This document shows positions 42,254-51,703 of a DNA stretch of 64,000 nucleotides, one piece after another. How positions within the stretch are numbered: position 1 is the first letter of the stretch; every line of letters starts with the position of its first letter. Location of the stretch: contig NZ_QPER01000001.1 of assembly GCF_009455635.1 (NCBI RefSeq), forward strand, positions 310,001 through 374,000. The letters run 5' to 3'. The notes beneath the pieces were generated by a model that worked only from the letters and a program-made list of their open reading frames with translations, was not told the origin of the DNA and ran no database searches. This DNA comes from Paraburkholderia agricolaris. Its GTDB lineage: Bacteria; Pseudomonadota; Gammaproteobacteria; Burkholderiales; Burkholderiaceae. Position numbers and translations under genes: made by a program.

Positions 42254-43891
42254 ATGGAAATTTTGGGTAAGGAAGCTATGAAAACAATCAAGCGAGCCCT
42301 CATGGGCGTGCTGGCGATGAGCGGACTGCTTTTCGCCGGTGCGGCCCTGGCAGTGGGCGATGTTCCGGGCGGCCCTGCCGTCAACGAGATCAATCTCCAG
42401 CCGCCTGCGACAAAAATCGCTGAGGAGCTCTTCAGCCTCCACATGTTCATGCTGGTTCTTTGCCTGGTGATCTTCGTCGGCGTGTTCGGCGTGATGTTCT
42501 ATTCGATCTTTGCTCACCGCAAATCGAAAGGTCACAAGGCTTCGAATTTCCACGAAAGCACCACCGTCGAAATCATCTGGACGATCGTGCCGTTCATCAT
42601 CGTCGTGCTGATGGCGCTCCCCGCCACCAAGACCGTCGTCGCGATGAAAGACACCACGAATGCCGACCTCACCATCAAGGTCACCGGCTATCAGTGGAAA
42701 TGGGGCTACGACTACGTGAAGGGCCCGGGCGAAGGCATCAACTTCCTGTCCACGCTGGCCACGCCGCGTGCGGAAACCGATGGCCGTCAGCCGATTTCCA
42801 CCACGTATCTGCAGGAAGTCGACAATCCGCTCGTCGTCCCGGTCGACAAGAAAATCCGCATCATCACCACCGCGAACGACGTGGTCCACTCCTGGTACGT
42901 GCCGGCGTTCGGCGTGAAGCAGGATGCGATCCCGGGTTTCGTGCGCGATACGTGGTTCAAGGCTGACAAGACCGGCACGTTCCGCGGCTTCTGTACCGAA
43001 CTGTGCGGCAAGGAACACGCGTTCATGCCGGTAGTGGTCGAAGTGCTGTCGGCAGACGACTACGCGAAGTGGGTCGACGTGCAGAAGCAGAAAATGGCGG
43101 CGAGCCAGGACGACCCGAACAAGACCTACACGATGGCCGAGTTGATGGAGCGCGGCGGCAAGGTGTATTCGGCGAACTGCGCGGTCTGCCACCAGCCGAC
43201 CGGCAAGGGCGCAGGCGTGTTCCCGGCGCTGGACGGCAGCAAGATCGCCAACGGTCCGATCGCCGAGCACGTCAGCCTGGTGCTGAAGGGCAAGAACGCG
43301 ATGCCTTCGTGGGCGCCGACGTTGAACGACGTCGAAATCGCTTCGGTCATCACGTACGAACGTAACTCGTGGGGCAACCACACCGGCGATATTCTCCAGC
43401 CGAAGCAGGTTGCGGACGCCCGTAACGGCAAGCTGCCGGAAGGCGGTAATCATCTGGCCGACGCAGGCGCGGCAGCGAGCGGTGCAGAAGCGGCTTCGGG
43501 TGCAGCGGCGGCTTCGGGCGCCTCGGGCACGGAAGCAGCGGCGGCCGGTTCGGATAGCGCGGCGGCAGCGGCGGCCGCACTCCCGGCAAGCATCTACTTC
43601 GACACCGGCAAGAGCACGCTGCCGGCCGACGCGAAAGCGGCGGTCGACGCAGCCGCGGCCTACGCGAAGGCACATCCGGACGCGAAGTTCACGCTGTCGG
43701 GCTTCACCGACGCCACCGGTTCTGCCGAAGTCAACGCGAAGCTTGCGAAGACCCGTGCCGAAGCCGTGCGCGACGCGCTGAAAGCAGCCGGCATTGCCGA
43801 AGATCACATTATTTTAAAGAAGCCGGAAACGATCACGGGCGGCAGCGATGCGAAAGAAGCCCGGCGTGTCCAGATCAGCCCGGCTGCCTGA
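42254..43891 (+). CDS. ctaC: Cytochrome c oxidase subunit II with fused cytochrome c and OmpA-like domains
   Basis: A 545-residue, three-part protein. A signal peptide (cleaved near residue 35) and two helices lead to the cupredoxin domain with the CuA ligands C247, C251 and H255 (CTELCGKEH). A heme c domain follows (C309-A-V-C312-H313), as in caa3-type subunits. After an Ala/Ser-rich linker (about 400-445) comes an OmpA-like peptidoglycan-binding domain (IYFDTGKSTLPADAKAA, FTDATGSAEVN). Two starts are possible: 42254 (GAGGG upstream) and 42278 (AAGGAAG upstream, MKTIKRALMG). It receives electrons from cytochrome c and passes them to subunit I. Confidence 0.95.
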   Translation: MEILGKEAMKTIKRALMGVLAMSGLLFAGAALAVGDVPGGPAVNEINLQPPATKIAEELFSLHMFMLVLCLVIFVGVFGVMFYSIFAHRKSKGHKASNFHESTTVEIIWTIVPFIIVVLMALPATKTVVAMKDTTNADLTIKVTGYQWKWGYDYVKGPGEGINFLSTLATPRAETDGRQPISTTYLQEVDNPLVVPVDKKIRIITTANDVVHSWYVPAFGVKQDAIPGFVRDTWFKADKTGTFRGFCTELCGKEHAFMPVVVEVLSADDYAKWVDVQKQKMAASQDDPNKTYTMAELMERGGKVYSANCAVCHQPTGKGAGVFPALDGSKIANGPIAEHVSLVLKGKNAMPSWAPTLNDVEIASVITYERNSWGNHTGDILQPKQVADARNGKLPEGGNHLADAGAAASGAEAASGAAAASGASGTEAAAAGSDSAAAAAAALPASIYFDTGKSTLPADAKAAVDAAAAYAKAHPDAKFTLSGFTDATGSAEVNAKLAKTRAEAVRDALKAAGIAEDHIILKKPETITGGSDAKEARRVQISPAA

Positions 43892-43935
43892 CGTGTTCAT
43901 GGTCAGCACCGCAGTATTCGTATTAGGAGATTGTC

Positions 43936-45549
43936 ATGTCTAGCATCGGACACGATGTAACCGCGGGCCACGAGCACGTGCACGGCGACCATGCCCACGA
44001 AACGCCGCATGGCTGGCGTCGGTGGCTGTTCGCAACCAATCACAAGGACATCGGTACGCTGTACCTGATCTTCTCGTTCACCATGTTCCTCTCCGGGGGC
44101 GTGATGGCGCTGATGATCCGTGCCGAACTGTTCGAACCGGGTCTGCAGATCATGCGCCCCGAGTTCTTCAACCAGTTGACCACCATGCACGGCCTGATCA
44201 TGGTGTTCGGCGCGATCATGCCGGCCTTCGTCGGCTTCGCGAACTGGATGGTGCCGCTGCAGATCGGCGCCTCGGACATGGCTTTTGCGCGGATGAACAA
44301 CTTCAGCTTCTGGCTGCTGCCGGTGGCCGCGGTGTTGCTGGTCGGTTCGTTCTTCGCACCGGGCGGCGCGACTGCCGCGGGCTGGACGCTGTACGCGCCG
44401 TTGTCGACGCAGATGGGCCCGGGCATGGACTTCGCGATTTTCGCGATCCACTTGATGGGTGCTTCGTCGATCATGGGCGGGATCAACATCGTCGTGACGA
44501 TCCTGAACATGCGCGCGCCTGGCCTCACGCTGATGAAGATGCCGATGTTCGTCTGGACATGGCTGATCACCGCGTACCTGCTGATCGCCGTGATGCCGGT
44601 TCTGGCGGGCGCGATCACCATGGTGCTGTTCGATCGCCACTTCGGCACGTCGTTCTTTAATGCGGCAGGCGGCGGCGACCCGGTGATGTACCAGCATATT
44701 TTCTGGTTCTTCGGGCACCCCGAGGTGTACATCATGATCTTGCCGGCGTTCGGGATCGTGTCGCAGGTGATCCCGGCGTTCTCGCGCAAGCCGCTGTTTG
44801 GCTACAGCTCGATGGTGTACGCAACCTCGTCGATCGCGATTCTGTCGTTCATGGTCTGGGCGCACCACATGTTCGCAACCGGCATGCCGGTGACGGGCCA
44901 GTTGTTCTTCATGTACGCGACGATGCTGATCGCCGTGCCGACGGGCGTGAAGGTGTTCAACTGGGTCGCGACGATGTGGCGCGGTTCGCTGTCCTTCGAA
45001 ACGCCGATGCTGTTCGCGGTGGGCTTCCTGCTGGTGTTCACGTTCGGCGGTCTGTCGGGCCTGATGCTCGCCATGGCGCCGCTGGATATCCAGTACCACG
45101 GGACTTATTTCGTGGTGGCCCACTTCCACTATGTGCTTGTTGCGGGTTCGCTCTTCGCGCTGTTCTCAGGGTGGTACTACTGGGCGCCGAAGTGGACCGG
45201 CTGGATGTACAACGAAACGCGCGGCAAGATCCACTTCTGGGCGTCGATGTTCTTCTTCAACCTCGCGTTCCTGCCGATGCACTTCGTTGGCCTCGCAGGT
45301 ATGCCGCGTCGTTATGCCGACTACCCGGCACAGTTCACGGACTGGAACCAGGTGATCTCGATCGGTGCTTTCGGCTTCGGTCTGGCACAGGTCTACTTCC
45401 TGTTCGCGGTTGCATTGCCGGCCTATCGTGGCGGCGGTGAACTTGAAAAGGCTGGCGACAAGCCGTGGGACGGTGCAACGGGCCTCGAATGGACCGTGCC
45501 GAGCCCGGCTCCGTTCCATACGTTTGAGCACCCGCCGACCGTCGAGTAA
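43936..45549 (+). CDS. ctaD: Cytochrome c oxidase subunit I
   Basis: A 537-residue, 12-helix heme-copper oxidase subunit. The active-site motif FFGHPEVYIMILPAFG carries a CuB histidine and its cross-linked tyrosine. MVWAHHMFATGMP gives the next two CuB histidines, and YFVVAHFHYVL gives the heme ligands. The HPEVYI tyrosine marks the A-type (aa3) family. A 44-bp gap separates it from ctaC. Confidence 0.97.
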   Translation: MSSIGHDVTAGHEHVHGDHAHETPHGWRRWLFATNHKDIGTLYLIFSFTMFLSGGVMALMIRAELFEPGLQIMRPEFFNQLTTMHGLIMVFGAIMPAFVGFANWMVPLQIGASDMAFARMNNFSFWLLPVAAVLLVGSFFAPGGATAAGWTLYAPLSTQMGPGMDFAIFAIHLMGASSIMGGINIVVTILNMRAPGLTLMKMPMFVWTWLITAYLLIAVMPVLAGAITMVLFDRHFGTSFFNAAGGGDPVMYQHIFWFFGHPEVYIMILPAFGIVSQVIPAFSRKPLFGYSSMVYATSSIAILSFMVWAHHMFATGMPVTGQLFFMYATMLIAVPTGVKVFNWVATMWRGSLSFETPMLFAVGFLLVFTFGGLSGLMLAMAPLDIQYHGTYFVVAHFHYVLVAGSLFALFSGWYYWAPKWTGWMYNETRGKIHFWASMFFFNLAFLPMHFVGLAGMPRRYADYPAQFTDWNQVISIGAFGFGLAQVYFLFAVALPAYRGGGELEKAGDKPWDGATGLEWTVPSPAPFHTFEHPPTVE

Positions 45550-45669
45550 TCGCGGTTCCGCAAGGTTGCCGGTTCGGGTGGCGGCGTTGATATGTCGCCC
45601 GCCTGAACCTGGCAGCTACGCGAGCGGTGGCTGCGCCCTGTAGTTACGAAGGTATTCAGAAAGTCGAGC

Positions 45670-45804
45670 ATGACGCGCAATCCTCAAGAAAGACGTACAT
45701 CCGAGCAGATTCGCGCGGGCAACCGGCGCATAGGTATTGTGATGTTTGTCATCGCAGCGGCTTTTTTTGCGAGCGTCATCATCCATCAGAAGTGGTTCAC
45801 CTGA
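45670..45804 (+). CDS. Cytochrome oxidase small assembly protein (44 aa)
   Basis: A 44-residue frame, MTRNPQERRTSEQIRAGNRR followed by one helix (IGIVMFVIAAAFFASVII) and HQKWFT. It fills the gap between ctaD and ctaG and matches the short single-helix protein found at this place in Burkholderiales oxidase operons. It is easily missed because of size. The precise role is not established. Confidence 0.8.
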   Translation: MTRNPQERRTSEQIRAGNRRIGIVMFVIAAAFFASVIIHQKWFT

Positions 45805-45847
45805 CGCGGCAGTTCGAGTCTGGTTTGCAAGTTTGTTGAGGATTGAG

Positions 45848-46462
45848 ATGTCGACGCAACCGCCGGCTCAGGCCGATCGCTCTTTTAACCGTTCGATGCT
45901 GATCAAGCTGTTCGTCGTCGCGTTGATGATGTTCGGCTTCGGCTTCGCACTGGTGCCCATGTACCGCGCGATCTGCGAGGTCACCGGCATCAACAACCTC
46001 GTGCAGCGTGATGCCACGGCGCGCGAGGCGAAGAACACGCAGGTCGACATGAGCCGCACGATTTCAATCGAATTCGATGCGAACGCGCGCGGCCCGCTGG
46101 GTTTCAAGCCGGAGCAGCGCAGTCTCGACGTGCATCCGGGCGAAGTGACGACGGTGATGTACGAGGTCAGCAACGAACAGGCGCGCACGATTCAGGCGCA
46201 GGCCATTCCGAGCTACGCGCCGAAGCAGGCCACTGAGTACTTCAAGAAGATTGAGTGTTTTTGCTTTACGCAGCAGACGTTGACTGCGAATCAGACGAAG
46301 CGGATGCCGGTGGTGTTCGTGGTTGACCCGAAGTTGCCAAAGGATGTGAAAACGATCACGTTGTCGTACACGTTCTTTGAGTTGAGTACGCCGGCAGCGG
46401 CGACGGCCGGAAGTGCCTCACCCACGGCGAATACGGCGGCAACCACCGCCAATCCCGCTTGA
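45848..46462 (+). CDS. ctaG: Cytochrome c oxidase assembly protein CtaG (Cox11)
   Basis: A 204-residue copper chaperone that delivers copper to the CuB site of subunit I. One N-terminal helix (about 18-38) anchors a periplasmic immunoglobulin-like domain with the copper motif IECFCFTQQ (C137, C139). The start ATG 45848 has GAGGATTGAG upstream. The tail is Ala/Thr-rich. Confidence 0.95.
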   Translation: MSTQPPAQADRSFNRSMLIKLFVVALMMFGFGFALVPMYRAICEVTGINNLVQRDATAREAKNTQVDMSRTISIEFDANARGPLGFKPEQRSLDVHPGEVTTVMYEVSNEQARTIQAQAIPSYAPKQATEYFKKIECFCFTQQTLTANQTKRMPVVFVVDPKLPKDVKTITLSYTFFELSTPAAATAGSASPTANTAATTANPA

Positions 46463-46495
46463 CGGTTTTTGCCGCAGGCGAAGGAAGAAGACGTA

Positions 46496-46705
46496 ATGAG
46501 CGATAACAGCGGCGCCCCACGCAAGAGCAGTTTCGGCCAGTCGATGAAAGCCGTGTTCTGGTCGTTTTTCGGGGTGCGCAAGCGTCGGGATCTGGAAGCA
46601 GACGCTGTGCAGCTGAACCCGCTGCATGTGATCCTGGCGGCGTTGATCAGTGCGGCCATTTTCATCGGCGTGCTGATCCTGATCGTGCGCGCGGTGGTGG
46701 GTTGA
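46496..46705 (+). CDS. DUF2970 small membrane protein
   Basis: A 69-residue protein with a cationic N-terminal half (SMKAVFWSFFGVRKRRDLE) and one C-terminal helix (HVILAALISAAIFIGVLILI). This is the DUF2970 pattern and place, between ctaG and ctaE. ATG 46496 is preferred over the in-frame ATG at 46469 because GAAGGAAGAAG precedes it. Function is unknown. Confidence 0.82.
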   Translation: MSDNSGAPRKSSFGQSMKAVFWSFFGVRKRRDLEADAVQLNPLHVILAALISAAIFIGVLILIVRAVVG

Positions 46706-46838
46706 CGCGTTCGGGCTCACGGGGTAGTACGGGGCGCAGCAGAGCCTACGAATTAGAGTGAAGCGGTGCGGTATCGACGCGCCGCCGAAGATACAGCCGG
46801 AGATTCCGGAACAACTGGACTGAAGTGGAGAATCAAGA

Positions 46839-47696
46839 ATGAGCGGTCAAAACGAGAGCCCGTACTATTTCGTACCGCATCCGTCGCGGCATCCGATCAG
46901 CGCCGCTGCCGGGTTGCTGGTCATGCTCGGATCGCTTGCGGCCTGGATCAACGACCATGAATTGGCGCCGCTCGGCGTCGTCGTCGGCCTGCTGTGGCTG
47001 CTGTATACGTTGTGGCACTGGTTCGGCGACGCGATCGCGGAATCCGAAGGCGGCATGTATGGCAAGAACGTCGACAAGTCGTACCGCTGGAGCATGAGCT
47101 GGTTCATCTTCTCCGAAGTGATGTTCTTCGGTGCCTTCTTCGGTGCGCTGTTCTACGCACGCGAAATCGCGCTGCATCAGCTCGGCAGTCTCGACTACAA
47201 GCTGATCTGGCCGGATTTCTCGGCGGTATGGCCGAACAACGGTCCGGCAGCGCTGGTTTCGACCTTCAAGTCGATGCAGCCGTGGCCGGTGCCGACCATC
47301 AACACGGCGCTGCTGCTGTCGTCCGGCGCTACGTTGACGGTTTCGCACCACGCACTGCGTGAAGATCATCGCAAGAAAGCGATCATCTGGCTGGCGGCTA
47401 CGCTGGTGCTTGGCGTCTGCTTCCTGTTCCTGCAGGCTTTCGAGTATTTCCACGCGTATAACGAACTGAACCTGACGCTGTCCTCGGGTGTGTACGGTTC
47501 GACGTTCTTCCTGCTGACGGGTTTCCACGGTTTCCACGTATTCCTCGGCGGCACGATGCTGGCGGTGGTGCTGGTGCGGATGATTCGCGGCCACTTCACG
47601 GCGGAGCATCACTTCGCATTCGAAGGCGCCGCCTGGTACTGGCACTTTGTGGACGTTGTGTGGCTTGGGCTGTACATCGTCGTGTACTGGCTGTAA
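46839..47696 (+). CDS. ctaE: Cytochrome c oxidase subunit III
   Basis: A 285-residue, seven-helix subunit. It has MSWFIFSEVMFFGAFFGALF with the conserved lipid-binding glutamate, TGFHGFHVFLGG and FEGAAWYWHFVDVVWLGLYI. It is the last structural gene of the ctaC-ctaD-ctaG-ctaE unit and is followed by a strong terminator. Confidence 0.97.
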   Translation: MSGQNESPYYFVPHPSRHPISAAAGLLVMLGSLAAWINDHELAPLGVVVGLLWLLYTLWHWFGDAIAESEGGMYGKNVDKSYRWSMSWFIFSEVMFFGAFFGALFYAREIALHQLGSLDYKLIWPDFSAVWPNNGPAALVSTFKSMQPWPVPTINTALLLSSGATLTVSHHALREDHRKKAIIWLAATLVLGVCFLFLQAFEYFHAYNELNLTLSSGVYGSTFFLLTGFHGFHVFLGGTMLAVVLVRMIRGHFTAEHHFAFEGAAWYWHFVDVVWLGLYIVVYWL

Positions 47697-47809
47697 CGCA
47701 GTCTGGCCTGCATACGTACTGGAAACCGACCGGTTTTTCCGAGTGCGTGCAGGCCGTTCGCGCATCGCCTCTTAAAGGCGCGGCGCACGAGCAGTACGCA
47801 AGTTATGCA

Positions 47810-47846
47810 GCGCCGCCCTCGACCCTGTCAGGGCGGCGTTTTGTTT
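47810..47846. terminator. Terminator after ctaE
   Basis: CGCCGCCCT pairs with AGGGCGGCG across a 10-base loop, then TTTTGTTTGG. It lies between ctaE and the oppositely oriented DUF2909 gene. Confidence 0.88.
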
Positions 47847-47882
47847 GGTGAGTCTGATAGCGTGATGTGCTTTCCGCCGGGC

Positions 47883-48092
47883 TCAACGCCCGTAAGGAAT
47901 GCCGGTCGACTGAATCCAGCCCATCCAGTGAGCGAACAGGATGAACAGGAACAACGAGATCGACAGGCCCACCCGCGTGGCGAGTGACCAGACCATCCGC
48001 TTGGTTTTGCCCTTGTCATGCATCATGAAATACAGCGCCGACACCATGCTGGCGATGATCAGGACGAAGGCGATGGGAACGAGAATGTGCAT
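47883..48092 (-). CDS. DUF2909 twin-transmembrane protein
   Basis: A 69-residue protein of two helices (about 3-24 and 37-58) joined by a basic loop HDKGKTKRM. It matches the DUF2909 twin-transmembrane family, which in these genomes sits opposite to the oxidase genes. ATG 48092 is the natural start; longer frames upstream would run antisense through the SURF1 gene. Its promoter must lie in the 111 bp shared with SURF1. Confidence 0.8.
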   Translation of the reverse strand: MHILVPIAFVLIIASMVSALYFMMHDKGKTKRMVWSLATRVGLSISLFLFILFAHWMGWIQSTGIPYGR

Positions 48093-48203
48093 GGAACCAA
48101 CTGAAACCAGAAAGCGCAGAGGCAAGACAGTTATTATCGCACCGCGCGCCGGCGTCTGCCGTTCGTTCCGGGCGGGTCCGCAGGTGGCGGTGGAGCGTGT
48201 TCG

Positions 48204-48920
48204 ATGAAGTTTCGCCTGGTTCCCGCACTGCTGATTCTGCTTGTCATCGTGGTGACGGTGCGTCTCGGTTTCTGGCAGCGCGACCGCGCCCATCAGAAGG
48301 AAGCGCTCGAAGCGCAGATTACGCAGTTCGAAGACGCGCCCGCTCTGGCTGTTAGTGCCAGGCCGGTCGAACTGAAGGACATCGAATTCCATCGGGTGAA
48401 GGCGCGTGGCAGTTTCGTCGCGGACAAAGTTGTCTATCTGGATAATCGCCCGTATAACGATCAGCCGGGCTTTTACCTCGTGATGCCTTTTAAACTGGCC
48501 GACGGCGGTTATGTGCTGGTCAATCGCGGCTGGTTGCCACGCAACACGAGCAATCGCGAAACCATCGCGCCGTACACCACGCCGCAAGGCGAGATCGAAA
48601 TCGAAGGCATTGCACGTGCCGATGCCTCGCGTGCTTTCGAGTTGGGGCAGGGCGGATCGGCCGCGCATCAGAAGATCCGCCAGAATCTGGATACGGCGGC
48701 GTACGCTGCCGAAACCGGGCTGCCATTGCAATCGTTCGTGATCCAGCAATTGAGCGACGACGGTGACAAGCTGGTGCGCGACTGGCCGGCGCCGACCACC
48801 GGTGTCGAAACCAACTACGGCTACATGTTCCAGTGGTGGGGCATGGCGGCCGCGGCCTTGGCCTTCGGCCTGTATGCCGCGCGCCGCGCCGCGAAGAAAG
48901 AGCACGCTCCGCGCGCATAA
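48204..48920 (+). CDS. SURF1-family oxidase assembly protein
   Basis: A 238-residue protein with helices at both ends (about 5-22 and 211-228) and a periplasmic SURF1 domain (LGFWQRDRAHQK, VYLDNRPYNDQPGFYLVMPF, VNRGWLPRN). Shy1/SURF1 proteins help place heme a in subunit I. It is the first gene of the second oxidase-assembly unit. Confidence 0.93.
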   Translation: MKFRLVPALLILLVIVVTVRLGFWQRDRAHQKEALEAQITQFEDAPALAVSARPVELKDIEFHRVKARGSFVADKVVYLDNRPYNDQPGFYLVMPFKLADGGYVLVNRGWLPRNTSNRETIAPYTTPQGEIEIEGIARADASRAFELGQGGSAAHQKIRQNLDTAAYAAETGLPLQSFVIQQLSDDGDKLVRDWPAPTTGVETNYGYMFQWWGMAAAALAFGLYAARRAAKKEHAPRA

Positions 48921-48991
48921 CGCATCACCGCGGTTTCTCGTACTCCGAACAGGGGCCTTGAAGCCGCGCAATCATTGAAAGAGGTCCTGTA

Positions 48992-49654
48992 GTGTCGACG
49001 CAATCTCCCCGTTCGCCGCAAGCCGGCAAACCCGCAGCTCCGAAAGTGATGCCTGGTCAACCCAATGGCGGGGGATCGTGGAAGCGTGGCCGCTGGATGC
49101 TGCTGTTACTGGCGGTCATCTGTGCCGCACCGATCGCCGTGTCGTACTTCGTTTATTACGTGGTCAAGCCGACCGGCGGTAGCACGAGCTACGGCACGCT
49201 GGTCGAACCACAGCGGCCGATTCCGGATTCGCTCGTCGTGACGGGTGAAGACGGCAAGCCGCTTAAGCTCGCGTCGCTGCGCGGCCACTGGCTGATGATC
49301 TCCGTCGACAACAGCGCATGCGACAAAGCCTGCGCTACCAAGCTGTACTTCATGCGACAAATACGCGCAGCTCAGGGCCCGGAACGCGAACGCGTCGTAG
49401 AAGTGTGGCTGCGCACCGATGCAGGCAACGTGTCCGACGTGATACAAAAGGCCTATCCCGACACCGACATGCTGATTGCCAACCCGGCGGAGGTGTCCGC
49501 GTGGTTGCCGACCGACACCGGCACCCAACTCACCGACCACATCTACATGGTCGATCCGAACGGCAATCTGATGATGCGTTTCCCGAAAGATCCCAACCCC
49601 AGCAAGATCAAAGGTGACGTGACCAAGCTGCTCAAATGGTCGAGCATCGGTTGA
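48992..49654 (+). CDS. Sco-like thioredoxin-fold oxidase assembly protein
   Basis: A 220-residue protein with one helix (about 34-56) and a SCO/SenC-like domain. The CxxxC motif is SACDKACATK and a histidine is in TDHIYMVDPNGNLM, as in copper-binding Sco proteins, although the rest is divergent. The start is GTG 48992 with AGAGG upstream. It lies between SURF1 and ctaA, and a canonical Sco is encoded at 51704. Confidence 0.82.
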   Translation: MSTQSPRSPQAGKPAAPKVMPGQPNGGGSWKRGRWMLLLLAVICAAPIAVSYFVYYVVKPTGGSTSYGTLVEPQRPIPDSLVVTGEDGKPLKLASLRGHWLMISVDNSACDKACATKLYFMRQIRAAQGPERERVVEVWLRTDAGNVSDVIQKAYPDTDMLIANPAEVSAWLPTDTGTQLTDHIYMVDPNGNLMMRFPKDPNPSKIKGDVTKLLKWSSIG

Positions 49655-49676
49655 TGCCGCAACAAGGGTAAGAAAG

Positions 49677-50786
49677 ATGTTCGTACTGCAACTGGCCCTG
49701 ATTGGCTTTTGTATCGCGGCGTTGCCGCTGTCCTACGTTTGGGTCAAAGCCGACGACGGCAAATTCCGCAAGCTGGTGTGGCTTACCACCTTCCTGACGC
49801 TGGACCTGGTGATGTTCGGCGGCTTTACGCGGCTCACCGATTCCGGTCTCGGCTGCCCCGACTGGCCTGGTTGCTATGGCACGTCGTCGCCGTTCATCGC
49901 GCACGCCGCGATTACCGCCGCGCATCAATTGATGCCCACCGGCCCGGTCAGCATGACCAAAGCCTGGATCGAGATGATCCACCGCTACTTCGCGATGGCA
50001 ATCGGCGTGCTGATCATCGCGCAGACCTTGATTGCGTGGACTGCGCGCATCAAGCGCCGTCCGCTGCATGTGTCGCCGTGGTGGCCGACTTCGCTGCTGC
50101 TGCTGATTCTCGTGCAGGGCGCGTTCGGTGCGTGGACCGTGACCATGAAGCTGCAGCCGATTATCGTCACGACCCATTTGCTGCTCGGCCTCGCATTGCT
50201 CGGCACGCTCGGCTGGCTGGCCGCGCGCCAAACGCCGCTGCCGGCCCATGAGCCCGAGGCCGCGCGCTGGCGTGCGGCGGCGCTCGCCGGTCTCGTACTG
50301 CTGGTCGTGCAGATCGCGTTGGGCGGCTGGGTCAGCACCAACTACGCGGTGCTCGCCTGCACGGACTTCCCGACCTGCAACGGCCAATGGATCCCGCCGA
50401 TGGACTTCGCGCATGGCTTCCACTTGTGGCGCGCACTCGGCATGACCGGCGACGGCGACATGATCACGCAAGATGCGCTGGTCGCCATTCACTGGACGCA
50501 TCGCACGTTCGCGATTGTCGTGGTCGCGTATCTGGTGTGGCTGGCGCTGAAACTGCGCCGTTTCGAGTCGCTGCGGCGCCCGGCCAACGGCGTGTTGCTG
50601 GTGGTGCTGATCCAGTTCATCACCGGCTTATCGAACATCGTTCTGCAATGGCCGTTGCCCATTGCGGTCGCGCATAACGGGGGGGCCGCAATCCTGCTGC
50701 TTCTGCTCGTTATGTTAAACTTTCGGATCGCTTATAGCCGTCCCGGCCGCGCCGTGTTGCCTGCGCGCGATGCCGCGCCAGCGTGA
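49677..50786 (+). CDS. ctaA: Heme A synthase (COX15/CtaA)
   Basis: A 369-residue, eight-helix enzyme that oxidises heme O to heme A. Family blocks are FGGFTRLTDSGLGCPDWPGC, MIHRYFAMAIGVLI, TTHLLLGLALLGTL and IHWTHRTFAIVVVAYL, carrying the heme histidines. It is followed after 6 bp by ctaB. Confidence 0.95.
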   Translation: MFVLQLALIGFCIAALPLSYVWVKADDGKFRKLVWLTTFLTLDLVMFGGFTRLTDSGLGCPDWPGCYGTSSPFIAHAAITAAHQLMPTGPVSMTKAWIEMIHRYFAMAIGVLIIAQTLIAWTARIKRRPLHVSPWWPTSLLLLILVQGAFGAWTVTMKLQPIIVTTHLLLGLALLGTLGWLAARQTPLPAHEPEAARWRAAALAGLVLLVVQIALGGWVSTNYAVLACTDFPTCNGQWIPPMDFAHGFHLWRALGMTGDGDMITQDALVAIHWTHRTFAIVVVAYLVWLALKLRRFESLRRPANGVLLVVLIQFITGLSNIVLQWPLPIAVAHNGGAAILLLLLVMLNFRIAYSRPGRAVLPARDAAPA

Positions 50787-50792
50787 CCCCAC

Positions 50793-51698
50793 ATGGACAG
50801 CACAACACTCTCCCAAACGCCCGGTAGCCGGGTCTCCCAGTACATCGCCCTGACGAAGCCGCGCGTCACGCAGCTCGCTGTGTTCTGCGCAGTCATCGGC
50901 ATGTTTCTGTCGACGCCCGGCATGGTGCCGTGGACCGTTCTGATCGGCGGCACCGTCGGCATCTGGCTGCTGGCCGGTGCGGCGTTCGCCATCAATTGCC
51001 TGATGGAACAGAAGATCGACGCGAAGATGCGTCGCACGTCATGGCGGCCGTCCGCGCGCGGCGAAATCACGACCCCACAGATCCTGCTGTTTTCGGCCGT
51101 GCTCGGCGGCCTCGGCATGTGGACGCTCTACACGTTCGCCAATCCGCTGACCATGTGGCTCACGCTCGCCACTTTCGTCGGCTATGCGGTCATCTATACG
51201 CTGCTGCTCAAACCGGCCACGCCACAGAACATCGTGATCGGCGGCGCGTCCGGCGCGATGCCGCCGGCGCTCGGTTGGGCCGCGGTCACCGGCCACGTGC
51301 CGGGTGACGCATGGATTCTCGTGCTGATCATTTTCGTGTGGACTCCGCCGCATTTCTGGGCACTCGCACTGTATCGCCGCAAAGACTACGAAAACGCCGG
51401 TCTGCCGATGCTGCCGAATACGCACGGCGAAAAGTACACGCGCCTGCATATTCTGCTGTACACCGTGATCCTGTTCGCGGTCACGATGATGCCGTTTATC
51501 TCCGGCATGAGCGGCGTGGTGTACCTCGTGGCGGCCGTGTTGCTCGGTGCCGTATTCCTCGCGTATGCGTGGAAGATCTATCGGGAGTATTCCGACGATC
51601 TGGCGCGCAAGACTTTCCGTTATTCGATCGTCTATCTGTCGGTGCTGTTCGTCGCGCTGTTGATCGACCACTATGCGCGCGTCGTGATCGGCGCGTAA
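50793..51698 (+). CDS. ctaB: Protoheme IX farnesyltransferase
   Basis: A 301-residue UbiA-superfamily prenyltransferase that makes heme O from heme B. The prenyl-diphosphate motif is [15 protein letters not shown], and the second motif includes [15 protein letters not shown]. It has about nine helices. It provides the substrate for CtaA, encoded just upstream. Confidence 0.96.
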   Translation: MDSTTLSQTPGSRVSQYIALTKPRVTQLAVFCAVIGMFLSTPGMVPWTVLIGGTVGIWLLAGAAFAINCLMEQKIDAKMRRTSWRPSARGEITTPQILLFSAVLGGLGMWTLYTFANPLTMWLTLATFVGYAVIYTLLLKPATPQNIVIGGASGAMPPALGWAAVTGHVPGDAWILVLIIFVWTPPHFWALALYRRKDYENAGLPMLPNTHGEKYTRLHILLYTVILFAVTMMPFISGMSGVVYLVAAVLLGAVFLAYAWKIYREYSDDLARKTFRYSIVYLSVLFVALLIDHYARVVIGA

Positions 51699-51703
51699 CA
51701 CCC

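Noticed and set aside
42209-43807. A 532-codon open frame on the minus strand
   Set aside because: It is the shadow of ctaC; no ribosome site and no family resemblance.
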